DNA from: Methylobacterium terrae
Lineage (GTDB): Bacteria; Pseudomonadota; Alphaproteobacteria; Rhizobiales; Beijerinckiaceae
Direction: 5' to 3'
Length of the DNA stretch: 64,000 nt
Assembly (NCBI RefSeq): GCF_003173755.1
Contig: NZ_CP029553.1
Location: 5,584,001-5,648,000 of the forward strand
Position 1 is the stretch's first letter. Each line of letters opens with the position of its first letter. Below, piece after piece: positions 41,388 through 49,849 of this stretch. The notes beneath the pieces were generated by a model. It had not been told where the DNA came from, ran no database searches, and worked only from the letters and a program-made list of their open reading frames with translations. The translations under genes were made by a program, and so were the position numbers.

Positions 41388-41603
41388 CGGGGGGATCGGG
41401 TTCGCGCGGCCGTCCCGCGGCCGCACCCTCAAGGTGTCCCGGACGCCGTGAAGGATCGAGGCGGACGGACCGGCCCCGGCATCAGGATCCCGTATGGTTT
41501 TGCCGAGGCCCCGCGGGCGCTCCCCCACAGGGCGACGCCCCCGCGGAGGACCGCGAGGGCGAGGACGAGGCCGGCGAGGAGGCGGATCACCCCCATCGGT
41601 GCC
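41388..41603. other. Intergenic region with no gene recognised
   Basis: This is the gap between the small gene start at 41,387 and the MFS stop at 41,604. All genes here are on the minus strand. It should contain the promoter or mRNA leader of the DUF2188-like/DapA-like pair. No hairpin stood out. Confidence 0.35.
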
Positions 41604-42941
41604 TCACGGCCGCAAGTCGACCCGGCGGATCTCGCCGACCACCACGAGGTAGCACAGGCCCGCCACCAGGGCGTTGAGGCCGACGAAGACCAGGGCGCCG
41701 TTGAACGAGCCGGTCTGCTGCACGATGTAGCCGATGACGATCGGCGTGGTGATGCCCGCGAGGTTGCCGAAGGTGTTGAACAGCCCGCCGCTCAGGCCCC
41801 CCGATTCCTTCGGCGAGGTGTCCGAGACCACCGCCCAGCCGAGCGCGCCGATGCCCTTGCCGAAGAAGGCGAGCGCCATCAGGCCGACCACCAGGGCGTC
41901 CGCCTGGACGTAGTTGCAGCCGATGATCGCCATCGAGAGCAGCATGCCCGACACGATCGGGATCTTGCGGGCGGCGGTGAGCGAGTAGCCGCGGCGCAGG
42001 AGCTGGTCCGAGATCACGCCGCCGAGGATGCCGCCGAGGAACCCGCACAGGGCCGGCAGCGTCGCGGCGAAGCCCGCCTGCAGGATCGACAGGCCGCGCT
42101 CCTTCACCAGGTAGACCGGGAACCAGGTGAGGAAGAAGTAGGTCAGCGTGTTGATGCAGTACTGCCCGACATAGATCCCGAGCAGCATCCGCTCGGAGAG
42201 GAGCTGGCGCAGGGTGCGGCCGGCCCGGGTCGCGGTCTCCGCGCGGCGCCCGTCCATGTCCATCATGGCGCCGCCGGCCTCGAGGTAGTCGCGCTCGGCC
42301 GGGTTGATGCCGGGATGCTCGCGCGGCCCGTGCACCACCTGGGTCCAGAGCAGCGCGAAGGCGATGCCGAGCGCCCCCATCACCGTGAAGACGTGGTGCC
42401 AGCCGAGCGTGTGGACGATCCAACCCATCAGCGGCGCGAACAGCACGGTGGCGAAGTACTGGGCCGAGTTGAAGAAGGCCGAGGCCATGCCGCGCTCGTT
42501 CGCCGGGAACCAGGCCGCGGTGATGCGGGCATTGGCCGGGAAGACCGGCGCCTCGGCGAGGCCGACCGCGAGGCGAAGCGAGAACAGCACCGCGACGGCG
42601 GTAAAGCCGGAGAAGAAGCCGACGGCGCCCTGCATCAGCGTGAAGGCCGACCACAGGAAGATCGCCGCGGCGTAGACCCATTTCACGCCGTAGCGGTCGA
42701 GCAGCCAGCCGCCGGGAAGCTGGGCCAGCACGTAGGACCAGGCGAAGGCCGAGAACACGTAGCCCATGGTCACGGCGTCGAGGCCGAGCTCCTTGGCCAT
42801 GGCCGGTCCGGCGATGGCGATGGTCGCCCGGTCGGCGTAGTTGATGGCGGTGGCGGCAAACAGCATCGCCAGGATGACGAGGCGGATGCGGCTCCGCTTC
42901 GCGGCCGAAAGGCCGGTGGCTGCGCTCGTGATTGCGCTCAT
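41604..42941 (-). CDS. MFS transporter, anion:cation symporter (glucarate/galactarate-type)
   Basis: This 445-residue inner-membrane transporter begins MSAITSAATGLSAAKRSRIR. The N-terminal part (AATAINYADRATIAIAGPAM, then AWSYVLAQLPGGWLLDRYGV) and WFPANERGMASAFFNSAQYF match the ACS family, which carries hexuronates, glucarate and similar sugar acids. GGGAGGAG precedes the ATG at 42941. A DapA-superfamily neighbour is typical of sugar-acid loci, where 5-keto-4-deoxyglucarate dehydratase belongs to the same fold, but the neighbour here is catalytically altered. Confidence 0.88.
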   Translation of the reverse strand: MSAITSAATGLSAAKRSRIRLVILAMLFAATAINYADRATIAIAGPAMAKELGLDAVTMGYVFSAFAWSYVLAQLPGGWLLDRYGVKWVYAAAIFLWSAFTLMQGAVGFFSGFTAVAVLFSLRLAVGLAEAPVFPANARITAAWFPANERGMASAFFNSAQYFATVLFAPLMGWIVHTLGWHHVFTVMGALGIAFALLWTQVVHGPREHPGINPAERDYLEAGGAMMDMDGRRAETATRAGRTLRQLLSERMLLGIYVGQYCINTLTYFFLTWFPVYLVKERGLSILQAGFAATLPALCGFLGGILGGVISDQLLRRGYSLTAARKIPIVSGMLLSMAIIGCNYVQADALVVGLMALAFFGKGIGALGWAVVSDTSPKESGGLSGGLFNTFGNLAGITTPIVIGYIVQQTGSFNGALVFVGLNALVAGLCYLVVVGEIRRVDLRP

Positions 42942-43136
42942 GGGATCTCCTCCCGGGGGCCCGCGAGGGGGCCGACGGCGTCTTGTTCGCGCCCCGCATT
43001 CGGGCAGGGGCGTTCCGGGACGGGACACTAGGGGCGCGGCGCGCGGCAGGTCCAAGTCAAAGGCTGAATGGGTCGATGCGCCGGCCGCATCGACGAAGGC
43101 CCGGCGATGCGGATGGCGGCATCGATGCGGGGCGCG

Positions 43137-43664
43137 TCAGGAGGCGAGGCCGTAGACCGCGTCGCCGAGGCGGCGGAAGACGCTGCCGCTTCCCTGGGTG
43201 CGCTTCCACAGCCGGGTGTTGAGGGCGGCGACCGGGTCGTGGCCCGGCAGGGTCAGGCCGCGGGCGGCGAGCTGCTCCCAGATCTCGGCGGCGTGCATCG
43301 GCCGCCCGGCCCCGGCCAGGATCTCTTCGGCCGCCTCGATCAGCCGGCGGCCCTCCCGGCGCGAGGCGGCGCCCGGGGGCTCGGATTCGGCCTGCGAGGC
43401 GGGACCGGGCTGGGCAGGAGCGGGCCGGACGGGTGCGGGATCGGGCGCCTGGGTGGGGGCCGGCGCGGAACGCGGAGAGGGATCCGGGCCCGGGGCCCGT
43501 GCCGGAGCGGGCGCGGGACGGACCGGTTCCGCGGCGCCCGGCCGGGCGAGCCGGCGGCCGAGATCGAGGTAGAGTTCGTACTCGGCGATGGCCCGGTCGA
43601 GGGCGGCGCGCTGACGCCGCAGCTCGTCCAGCCGGGCCTCCGTCTCCGCTTCCGACAGGAACAT
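43137..43664 (-). CDS. HARE-HTH domain protein
   Basis: This 175-residue protein has an N-terminal coiled coil (MFLSEAETEARLDELRRQRA, then AIAEYELYLDLGRRLA) and a long Pro/Ala linker. The C-terminal HARE-HTH domain at about 105-175 contains LIEAAEEILAGAGRPMHAAE, IWEQLAARGLTLPGHDPVAA and LNTRLWKRTQGSGSVFRRLG. HARE-HTH domains occur in DNA-modification and plasmid proteins and in RNA polymerase delta subunits. GGGGG upstream supports ATG 43664. GGAATATTCC lies directly upstream, so it may control itself. Confidence 0.75.
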   Translation of the reverse strand: MFLSEAETEARLDELRRQRAALDRAIAEYELYLDLGRRLARPGAAEPVRPAPAPARAPGPDPSPRSAPAPTQAPDPAPVRPAPAQPGPASQAESEPPGAASRREGRRLIEAAEEILAGAGRPMHAAEIWEQLAARGLTLPGHDPVAALNTRLWKRTQGSGSVFRRLGDAVYGLAS

Positions 43665-43675
43665 GATACCCCCTT

Positions 43676-43739
43676 GGAATATTCCATATTCCTGGTCGGA
43701 GCCGAAGGCCCTCAGGATGATCGAGAATAAGAATATTCC
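43676..43739. promoter_or_regulatory. GGAATATTCC palindromes upstream of the HARE-HTH gene
   Basis: A perfect 10-bp palindrome GGAATATTCC lies at 43676-43685, overlapped by a half-site GGAATATGG read on the minus strand (43684-43692). GAATATTCC occurs again at 43731-43739. They sit 12-75 bp before the start at 43664, where a promoter is expected. Related motifs occur at 43871-43881 (ATTCCATATTC) and 46350-46356 (GGAATAT). Confidence 0.55.
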
Positions 43740-44165
43740 ACCCGGGCGCAAGCCCTGTGTCGCTCATCCTGCCTGCGTTCCACGGTCGATGGGCGGCGAC
43801 GGGCCTGTGCCTCCCCGTCTCGGTGGGATCGGTCCCGACCTCGCCTCATTACGTGGAAAGAATTCGAAACATTCCATATTCTCGCAAGGGTTTCGCTGTC
43901 CCGCATTCCGTTGTCGCGGGATGGCATGGCGGTCCGTGACGCGACAGTCGCGAATGAGCGTATCGACCGAGCGGACGACCCTCTCCGAGGCCCCGCCCCT
44001 GTCCCGCACGAGAGCAGCGAAGAGCCGAATGAGACCCGGGAAAGGGCGGAGAGCACGGTCCACGACACTGGCGCAAAGCCTCGTGATCGTCAGGCTGTTC
44101 CCCTCTGCACCCTCATCCTGAGAGCCTGTTTGAGCGGGTTGTACTCGGTAAATCTGGTAGAATTT
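43740..44165. other. Noncoding region downstream of RepA gene
   Basis: No gene is recognised; all frames are shadows. It contains CCTCATCCTGAG at 44111-44122, a REP-like string that recurs at 44187-44198. The stretch lies upstream of the HARE-HTH gene and downstream of repA. Confidence 0.45.
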
Positions 44166-44211
44166 ATGGGATATCCCATCCTCTCACCTCATCCTGAGAT
44201 GAGAGGATGGG
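44166..44211. repeat. Overlapping palindromes and long hairpin
   Basis: ATGGGATATCCCAT (44166-44179) is a perfect 14-bp palindrome. Its right part overlaps a hairpin with 12-bp arms CCCATCCTCTCA (44175-44186) and TGAGAGGATGGG (44200-44211), whose loop contains CCTCATCCTGAG. The structure lies 228 bp after the repA stop. It may be a terminator, a REP-type element or a termination site for replication; the sequence does not decide. Confidence 0.5.
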
Positions 44212-44438
44212 AGGCGGTGCCGCCGCGGCCAGAAAGCCGTGTCGTGGACCGTGGGCGGAGAGGCTTCGCGATCAGGCGGTGCCCACCCCTTGCGCAGCAC
44301 CCCGACCCTGCCGCATGGCGAGGCCCGGGGTCCGGGGCGGACGACGAGACCGGCGGGAGCACGGGCGGCGTATCCGCTTTGCCTTCCGGTCCCTCGCGGC
44401 TCGGGAGCCCGGGGCGGCGCGTCGAAGCGGGAGCGCCC

Positions 44439-45530
44439 TCAGGCCGCCCCTGCCCCGGCGGCCTTGCGGCGCGTGGCTTTCGGCGGGACCAGGAGGGAGC
44501 CGGGATCGGTCGGCATCAGCTGCAGGCCGGCCTCGTCGAGGCTGATCGGCAGCTTCGGAAACACCTCCTTGACGTGGGCCACGTCGGCCTTGAAGGCCTG
44601 GCGGAAGCTCCTGAGGGAGGCGTTGTCGGCGCCGAACTGCTTGTGGACCGTGTCCCAGCTCAGGCGCAGCGGCCGCTGCAGGCTGCGCAGCCGGTAGCCG
44701 ATCCAGAACAAGAGGTCGAGCTTGCGCGCCGAGCCCGAGAAGGCGCGGGCGGCCCGGATGTCGACCGGCAGGGCGTGCTGGACCAGGTTGTCGTAGAAAT
44801 CCTGGTGGAACTGCACCGTCTTCGACCAGGCGATGCCGTCCTGGCCGCCGACGCGCCACAGGTCGAGCTGGCGGAACGGCGGCATGGTGATGGTCGAGGA
44901 GCGCGACTGCCCGTCCCACAGGCCGATCTGCATCGTGCAGGCGGCGAGCCGGTGCAGTTGCTCCTTGAACTGCCGGATCGTGCCGCGCTCGCCGCCGGTG
45001 ACGGCAAAGCCCATCTCGCGCATGAAGCCCGACAGGCTGTCGGCGACCTCGACCGTGGGGCTGCGCTGGCGCACCGCCTCGGTGCAGAGGTGCAGCAGCA
45101 CCAGCCGGGCCTTGGGGCCGTAGGGGAGCCCTTGCAGTTCCATCTGGCCGGTGGCCGGGTTCTTCAGCCGCCCGGCCAGGATGCTCAGCGTGTTGCGGCC
45201 GTATTCCCGGAAGAATTCGCGCTCGTCGCCGGGATCGCGGTACGGCAGCCCGCAGAGCGCCAGGACGGAATGGATGTGCTGGATCGTGTCCGGGGTGACG
45301 GGCTCGGCCTCGATCACCATCCGCACCGCGTCGCGCCGGCGCTGGTCGCGCCCCATCGCGGCGCGGGTCTCCTGCTTCCGGCCGGCCTCGGCCCGCTCGG
45401 CGTCGCGCAAGGCCTGGCGGTGGGCGATGTGCTCGACGATGACCGCGAACAGGAACCCGCCCCGGGCCGCTTCCAGCTCGGCCAGCAGGTCCTCGTCGTG
45501 GATCGCCGCGATCTTGGCCTCGATGCTCAT
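44439..45530 (-). CDS. repA: Plasmid-type replication initiator RepA
   Basis: This 363-residue protein matches the plasmid-encoded RepA family (RepA_C type). The key region is LVLLHLCTEAVRQRSPTVEV, ADSLSGFMREMGFAVTGGER and GTIRQFKEQLHRLAACTMQI, followed by LDLLFWIGYRLRSLQRPLRL. These proteins bind iterons and open the origin. The ATG at 45530 (MSIEAKIAAIHDEDLLAELE) is used; the frame extends to 45602. The iterons begin about 400 bp upstream. No frameshift is visible. The flanks (HARE-HTH on one side, mazG on the other) suggest a plasmid captured by or integrated in the chromosome. Confidence 0.85.
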   Translation of the reverse strand: MSIEAKIAAIHDEDLLAELEAARGGFLFAVIVEHIAHRQALRDAERAEAGRKQETRAAMGRDQRRRDAVRMVIEAEPVTPDTIQHIHSVLALCGLPYRDPGDEREFFREYGRNTLSILAGRLKNPATGQMELQGLPYGPKARLVLLHLCTEAVRQRSPTVEVADSLSGFMREMGFAVTGGERGTIRQFKEQLHRLAACTMQIGLWDGQSRSSTITMPPFRQLDLWRVGGQDGIAWSKTVQFHQDFYDNLVQHALPVDIRAARAFSGSARKLDLLFWIGYRLRSLQRPLRLSWDTVHKQFGADNASLRSFRQAFKADVAHVKEVFPKLPISLDEAGLQLMPTDPGSLLVPPKATRRKAAGAGAA

Positions 45531-46470
45531 GCCTGCCGGTGTCGCCTGGTGACGTTGGCCCGGTGCCGCGGCGCTCCCGCCGGTCTGGTCCCAAACCTTC
45601 ATGCACGATTCGGCTCCCGGGATTCCGTAGCCCCGGGCGGGTTATCCCAAGATTCCCACCACTCGTCCCCGTTATCCCGCGGGGATTCCGGCCCCGGCAT
45701 GCCCCGAGGCCGGCGACAGGCCCGTCCGGGCGCCCGGGAGCCCCGTGGAGGCCCGGATCGGGTTCGGAACGAGTCCGCACCCTTCCCCGCCCGGACGGGC
45801 CTGTGGGCCGCCTGTGCACGGCCCTGTCGGCCGGGCGGGACGAAGCCTGTGGCCGATCCGGGGCGAGCCCTGTGGCAAATCCTGTGGCGAGCCCTGTGGG
45901 TGGAGGGTGGCCGAGCCGGTGGAGACCCGGTGCAGGAGCGGCGCAGAGTTCGATACGGGGGCGGGTCGCGGGCCGGCGGCCCGCGCAGAGTTCGATACGC
46001 GAGGGCGGATCGAAACCGGCCGGATTCCGAGGGGTTGGGCGGGGCCCGACGCCGAATCCGATGCGCATCCACGCCGAATCCGATGCGCGAACCCCCGGAA
46101 TCCCCGCAGAATCCGATGCGCGTCCACGCAGAATCCGATGCCGATCCACGCAGAGCCGTATGCGCAACCACCCTGCAAGCCACTGGTGGGTCAGCGAAAT
46201 TCGCCCCTCCATATAATCCCCATAACTGACTCTCTGAGAATCCATGACTGATAAGTCACCTATAGGCCCGAGAGAGGGTTCGTTATGAAGAACGATCGGC
46301 CGCGCCTTCGGCGCCGATTGGATACAATCCCGCCGGTGAGGGAATTTATGGAATATGCGAGGAATTCCAGGCCCCTGCCCTGCCCGTCGCGGTGCTTCAC
46401 CGAGGCCGCTCCGGCGCCTATGAGCGGGGTCGGGCGCCGTCCGATGCGGCGCGCAGGAACCGGCCGGACC
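45531..46470. other. Candidate replication origin region
   Basis: This noncoding stretch lies between repA and mazG. It holds, from left to right, TTATCCC-type near-matches to DnaA boxes (TTATCCCAA at 45642-45650 and TTATCCC from 45672), a GC-rich section, seven iterons (separate entry) and an AT-richer stretch (46,195-46,300) of the kind where origins open. Frames that cross the iterons are repeat-driven and rejected. The mazG promoter should lie at its right end. Confidence 0.7.
45942..46165. repeat. Seven 17-bp iterons, consensus CGC(A/C)GAATCCGATGCGC
   Basis: Copies start at 45942 and 45984 (diverged, CGCAGAGTTCGATACG-type), then 46050, 46072, 46105, 46127 and 46149. The last five are spaced 22, 33, 22 and 22 bp, that is two or three helical turns, so bound proteins would sit on one face. 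The direct orientation and spacing are classic for RepA-bound iterons. The last copy is degenerate (CGCAGAGCCGTATGCGC). Confidence 0.88.
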
Positions 46471-47286
46471 ATGAGCACCACCCCGATCGCGCGGCTCCTC
46501 GGGATCATGGCCGCCTTGCGCGACCCGGAGGGCGGCTGTCCCTGGGACCTGGCGCAGACCCATGCCAGCATCGTCCCCTACACGATCGAGGAGGCCTACG
46601 AGGTCGCCGACGCGGTCGAGGGCGGCGACCCGGAGGAGCTGCGCGACGAGCTCGGCGACCTCCTGTTCCAGGTCGTGTTCCAGGCCCGCATCGCCGAGGA
46701 GGCCGGCACCTTCGCCTTCGACGACGTCGCCACCGCCATCGCCGACAAGATGGTGCGCCGCCACCCCCACATCTTCGGCGAGGTCCGCGGCCTCGATCAG
46801 GCGGCGGTGAACGCGCAATGGGCGACGATCAAGGCCGAGGAGCGCGCCGCCAAGGCGGAGCGCGACGCGGCCTCCGGCCGGCCGCCGGCGGAGGGGACTC
46901 TCGCCGGCGTGGCCCTGGCGCTGCCCGCCCTCGCCCGGGCGGAGAAGATCTCGCGCAAGGCGGCGGCCGTCGGCTTCGACTGGCCGGATGCGGGGCAAGT
47001 CGTCGCCAAGGTGCGCGAGGAGACCGACGAGGTGGCGCAGGCGCTCGCCGGGGAAGGCCCCGAGGCGGTGGCCGAGGAGATCGGCGACCTCCTGTTCTCG
47101 GTCGCCAACCTCGCCCGCCACGCGGGCGTCGATCCGGAGGAGGCCCTGCGGCGGGCGAACCTGAAATTCCAGCGCCGCTTCTCCGCGATGGAGGCGGAGG
47201 TGACGCAGGACGGCCGCACCCTGCCGGAGGCCGGCCTCGACGCGATGGAGGCGGCCTGGGCCGCGGTGAAGCGGCGGGAGCGCTGA
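46471..47286 (+). CDS. mazG: Nucleoside triphosphate pyrophosphohydrolase MazG
   Basis: This 271-residue enzyme hydrolyses NTPs to NMP and pyrophosphate and is thought to clear aberrant nucleotides and modulate stress. Two MazG domains are present: GGCPWDLAQTHASIVPYTIE and ELRDELGDLLFQVVFQARIA with the metal-binding E-x2-E/D pattern, then a second copy with VREETDEVAQALAGEGPEAV and EIGDLLFSVANLARHAGVDP. The length matches family members. The ATG at 46471 (MSTTPIARLLGIMAALRDPE) gives the normal N-terminus; the frame is open to 46285. Confidence 0.92.
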   Translation: MSTTPIARLLGIMAALRDPEGGCPWDLAQTHASIVPYTIEEAYEVADAVEGGDPEELRDELGDLLFQVVFQARIAEEAGTFAFDDVATAIADKMVRRHPHIFGEVRGLDQAAVNAQWATIKAEERAAKAERDAASGRPPAEGTLAGVALALPALARAEKISRKAAAVGFDWPDAGQVVAKVREETDEVAQALAGEGPEAVAEEIGDLLFSVANLARHAGVDPEEALRRANLKFQRRFSAMEAEVTQDGRTLPEAGLDAMEAAWAAVKRRER

Positions 47287-47455
47287 CGGGCAGCGTCTCC
47301 ATAACGAGGGACGGCCGGCCGTTCGGGCCCCGCCGGCATGACGCGGAGGGGGCGAGGAGGCCGGCGCGACGGCTTAGCGCCCCTGAGGACGGGCTGCGAC
47401 GGGGAGCCGACATCCGGGCTTGACCGCCGATCGAACGTGAGAGAATTTCTCGATT

Positions 47456-48040
47456 ATGAGAGACGCTCTCGCGCCCGATTCCCCGGCCTCCGCCATCGAC
47501 CTGCGGCTCGCCGCCCGGCTCGCCTCGTTGCGCCAGGAGCACGGCCTGTCCCTCGACGCGCTCGCCGCCGCGAGCGGCATCAGCCGGGCGACCCTGTCGC
47601 GGCTGGAGCGGGCTGAGACCAGCCCGACCGCCTCCCTCCTCGGCCGGCTCTGCACCGTCTACGGCCGGCCGATGTCGCGGCTGCTCGCCGAGATCGAGGC
47701 CGACCCGGGCCAGGTGGTGCGCCACGACGACCAGGCCGTCTGGGTCGATCCGGAGACGGGCTTTCGCCGCCGGGGCGTCTCGCCGCCGGCGCGCGGCTTC
47801 GCGGCGGAACTCGTCCTCGGCACCCTGCCGGAGGGGGCGACCATCGCGTACGCGGCGCCGCCGGTCGGCGGCCTCGAGCATCACCTCTGGATGCTGGAGG
47901 GCCGCCTCGACCTCACCCTCGACGGCGTCGCCCACGCCCTCTCGCCGGGGGATTGCCTGCGCTACCAGCTCGCCGGCGCCTCGCGGTTTTCCTGCCCGGG
48001 CCCGGAGGCCCGCTACCTCATCGCGATCTGCCGGCCGTGA
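47456..48040 (+). CDS. XRE-family regulator with C-terminal cupin
   Basis: This 194-residue protein has an N-terminal helix-turn-helix (LRQEHGLSLDALAAASGISR, then ATLSRLERAETSPTASLLG) and a C-terminal cupin (LEHHLWMLEGRLDLTLDGVA, then ALSPGDCLRYQLAGASRFSC). The cupin probably binds a small ligand. It is followed 11 bases later by a GNAT gene, a common pairing in which the regulator controls the acetyltransferase. Confidence 0.88.
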   Translation: MRDALAPDSPASAIDLRLAARLASLRQEHGLSLDALAAASGISRATLSRLERAETSPTASLLGRLCTVYGRPMSRLLAEIEADPGQVVRHDDQAVWVDPETGFRRRGVSPPARGFAAELVLGTLPEGATIAYAAPPVGGLEHHLWMLEGRLDLTLDGVAHALSPGDCLRYQLAGASRFSCPGPEARYLIAICRP

Positions 48041-48051
48041 GACCCCCCGTC

Positions 48052-48594
48052 ATGACATCGATCGAGACCCTGTCCCCCGCGGAAGCGGAGACCGCCCTGC
48101 CCGACCTCGCCGCCCTGCTCCGGGCCTGCGTCCTCGACGGGGCCAGCATCGGCTTCGTGCTGCCCTTCGCCCTGTCCGAGGCCGAGGCGTTCTGGCGCGA
48201 CGGGCTGCCGGCCCTGCAGAGCGGCGCGCGCCGGCTGCTGGTGGCGCGTCACGAGGACCGCATCGTCGGCAGCACCCAGGTCGGCCTCGCGAGCCCGCCG
48301 AACGGCCGCCACCGGGCCGAGATCACCAAGGTGCTGGTCCATCCGGACGCGCGCCGCCGCGGGCTCGGCCGGGCCTTGATGCTCGAGGCCGAGCGGGTCG
48401 CCGCCGCCGAGGGGCGCACGCTCCTGATCCTCGACACCCGGGCCGACGATGCCGGCGAGGCGCTCTACCGCGCGCTCGGCTACGCCGTCACCGGCGTGGT
48501 GCCGGACTATGCCTGCTCGCCTTCGGGCGTGCCGGAGGCCTGCACCTTCATGCACAAGCGGCTGCCGGGGGCTCCGCGCCAGTTTGGAGCTTGA
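48052..48594 (+). CDS. GNAT-family N-acetyltransferase
   Basis: This 180-residue enzyme has the GNAT motif A region ITKVLVHPDARRRGLGRALM, with the R-R-G-L-G acetyl-CoA loop, then LILDTRADDAGEALYRALGY. The substrate is unknown, possibly an amine drug or small metabolite. It is in an operon with the XRE-cupin gene. ATG 48052 (MTSIETLSPAEAETALPDLA) is chosen; the open frame extends upstream through the regulator. Confidence 0.85.
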   Translation: MTSIETLSPAEAETALPDLAALLRACVLDGASIGFVLPFALSEAEAFWRDGLPALQSGARRLLVARHEDRIVGSTQVGLASPPNGRHRAEITKVLVHPDARRRGLGRALMLEAERVAAAEGRTLLILDTRADDAGEALYRALGYAVTGVVPDYACSPSGVPEACTFMHKRLPGAPRQFGA

Positions 48595-48685
48595 CGAATT
48601 TTTGATGGGCGTTCGCTTGCGCGCAATCGAATCGTCGGGTCATGTCGCCCCGGGCCGACTCGGTTCTGTCAGGGGATCACCGACC

Positions 48686-49705
48686 ATGACCCAGGCCCTC
48701 CCGATCCAAGCCATTCTCCGGCGCACGCTCCTCGGCGGCGCCCTGGTGCTCGCCGCGCCCGCCGCCTTCGTCCAGAAGGCCCGCGCTCAGGACGCCGCGA
48801 CCACGGCCGAGCAGACCATCGCGGCCATGACCAAGATCTTCGGCGACCATCCGGGCAAGCGCTCGAACCACGCCAAGGGCGTGGTGGTGGAGGGTAGCTT
48901 CACCCCCTCGGCGGACGCCAAGACCTTGAGCAAGGCGAGCGTGTTCGCCGGCCCCGCCGTGCCGGTGACGGTGCGCTTCTCCGACGCGACCGGCCTGCCG
49001 CAGATCCCGGACGGCGCGCCGGAGGCCAACCCGCACGGCCTGTCGATCAAGTTCAAGCCCGCCGACGGCACCGAGATGGACGTCGTCGCGAACTCGCTGA
49101 AGTTCTTCCCCGTCGCGACCGGCGAGGAGTTCCGCGATCTCCTGGTGGCGATCACCCGGAGCGGCCCCGACGCCCAGAAGCCCACCCCGGTCGAGCAGTT
49201 CATGGCGGCGCACCCGAGCGCCCCGAAGGCGCTCGCCACCGCCAGGACCCCGTCGAGCTTCGGCCGCCAGGTCTATCACGGCGTCAACGCCTTCCTGCTG
49301 GTCGATGCCGTCGGCAAGCGCAACGCCTTCCGCTACCGCTTCGTCCCGGTGGCCGGCGAGGAGATCCTGAGCGCCGACGACGCCAAGGCTAAGGCGCCGA
49401 ACTACCTCGTCGAGGAGATGCCGGCGCGCCTCGCCAAGGAGCCGGTGGCGTTCCGGGTCGAGGCGCAGATCGCTCAAGCCGGCGATTCGACCAAGGACTC
49501 GACGATCCCCTGGCCCGACGACCGCCGCTTCGTCGATCTCGGCACCCTGACCCTGACCAAGGCGGTGCCCGACAGCCAGACCGTCGAGAAGGCGCTGCTG
49601 TTCATGCCCAACAACCTGCCCGACGGCGTCGAGGTCTCGGACGACCCGCTGATCGACGCCCGGGTCCAGGCCTACGCGATCTCGTTCGGCCGCCGCTCGC
49701 AGTGA
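48686..49705 (+). CDS. Exported catalase-family peroxidase
   Basis: This 339-residue heme protein is a short catalase-fold peroxidase (SrpA/KatE-like small type). Its signal peptide with twin Arg (IQAILRRTLLGGALVLAAPA) suggests Tat or Sec export to the periplasm. The distal His is in KRSNHAKGVVVEGSFTPSAD, and the proximal Tyr in DARVQAYAISFGRRS near the end. The full-length catalase core is shortened, as in family members of about 350 residues. The frame extends upstream to 48449, but the ATG at 48686 is the natural start. Confidence 0.85.
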   Translation: MTQALPIQAILRRTLLGGALVLAAPAAFVQKARAQDAATTAEQTIAAMTKIFGDHPGKRSNHAKGVVVEGSFTPSADAKTLSKASVFAGPAVPVTVRFSDATGLPQIPDGAPEANPHGLSIKFKPADGTEMDVVANSLKFFPVATGEEFRDLLVAITRSGPDAQKPTPVEQFMAAHPSAPKALATARTPSSFGRQVYHGVNAFLLVDAVGKRNAFRYRFVPVAGEEILSADDAKAKAPNYLVEEMPARLAKEPVAFRVEAQIAQAGDSTKDSTIPWPDDRRFVDLGTLTLTKAVPDSQTVEKALLFMPNNLPDGVEVSDDPLIDARVQAYAISFGRRSQ

Positions 49706-49849
49706 GCGATGACGGCGCGCGGCCCGGGGGCTCGCCCGGGCCGCGCGCCCTCACGCGGCCTCCCGCGCCAGGGGCCGGATGCGGTCGACCTCCGCGCCGA
49801 TCCGCCTACCCCCATTGTCGACCCGCATCCCCCCGCCGACCCCCGCCCC

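Noticed and set aside
45672..46251. Protein frames across the iteron region
   Set aside because: They are driven by the repeats (repeated Arg/Ile/Gly/Phe phrases) and lack ribosome sites. The region is an origin, not coding.
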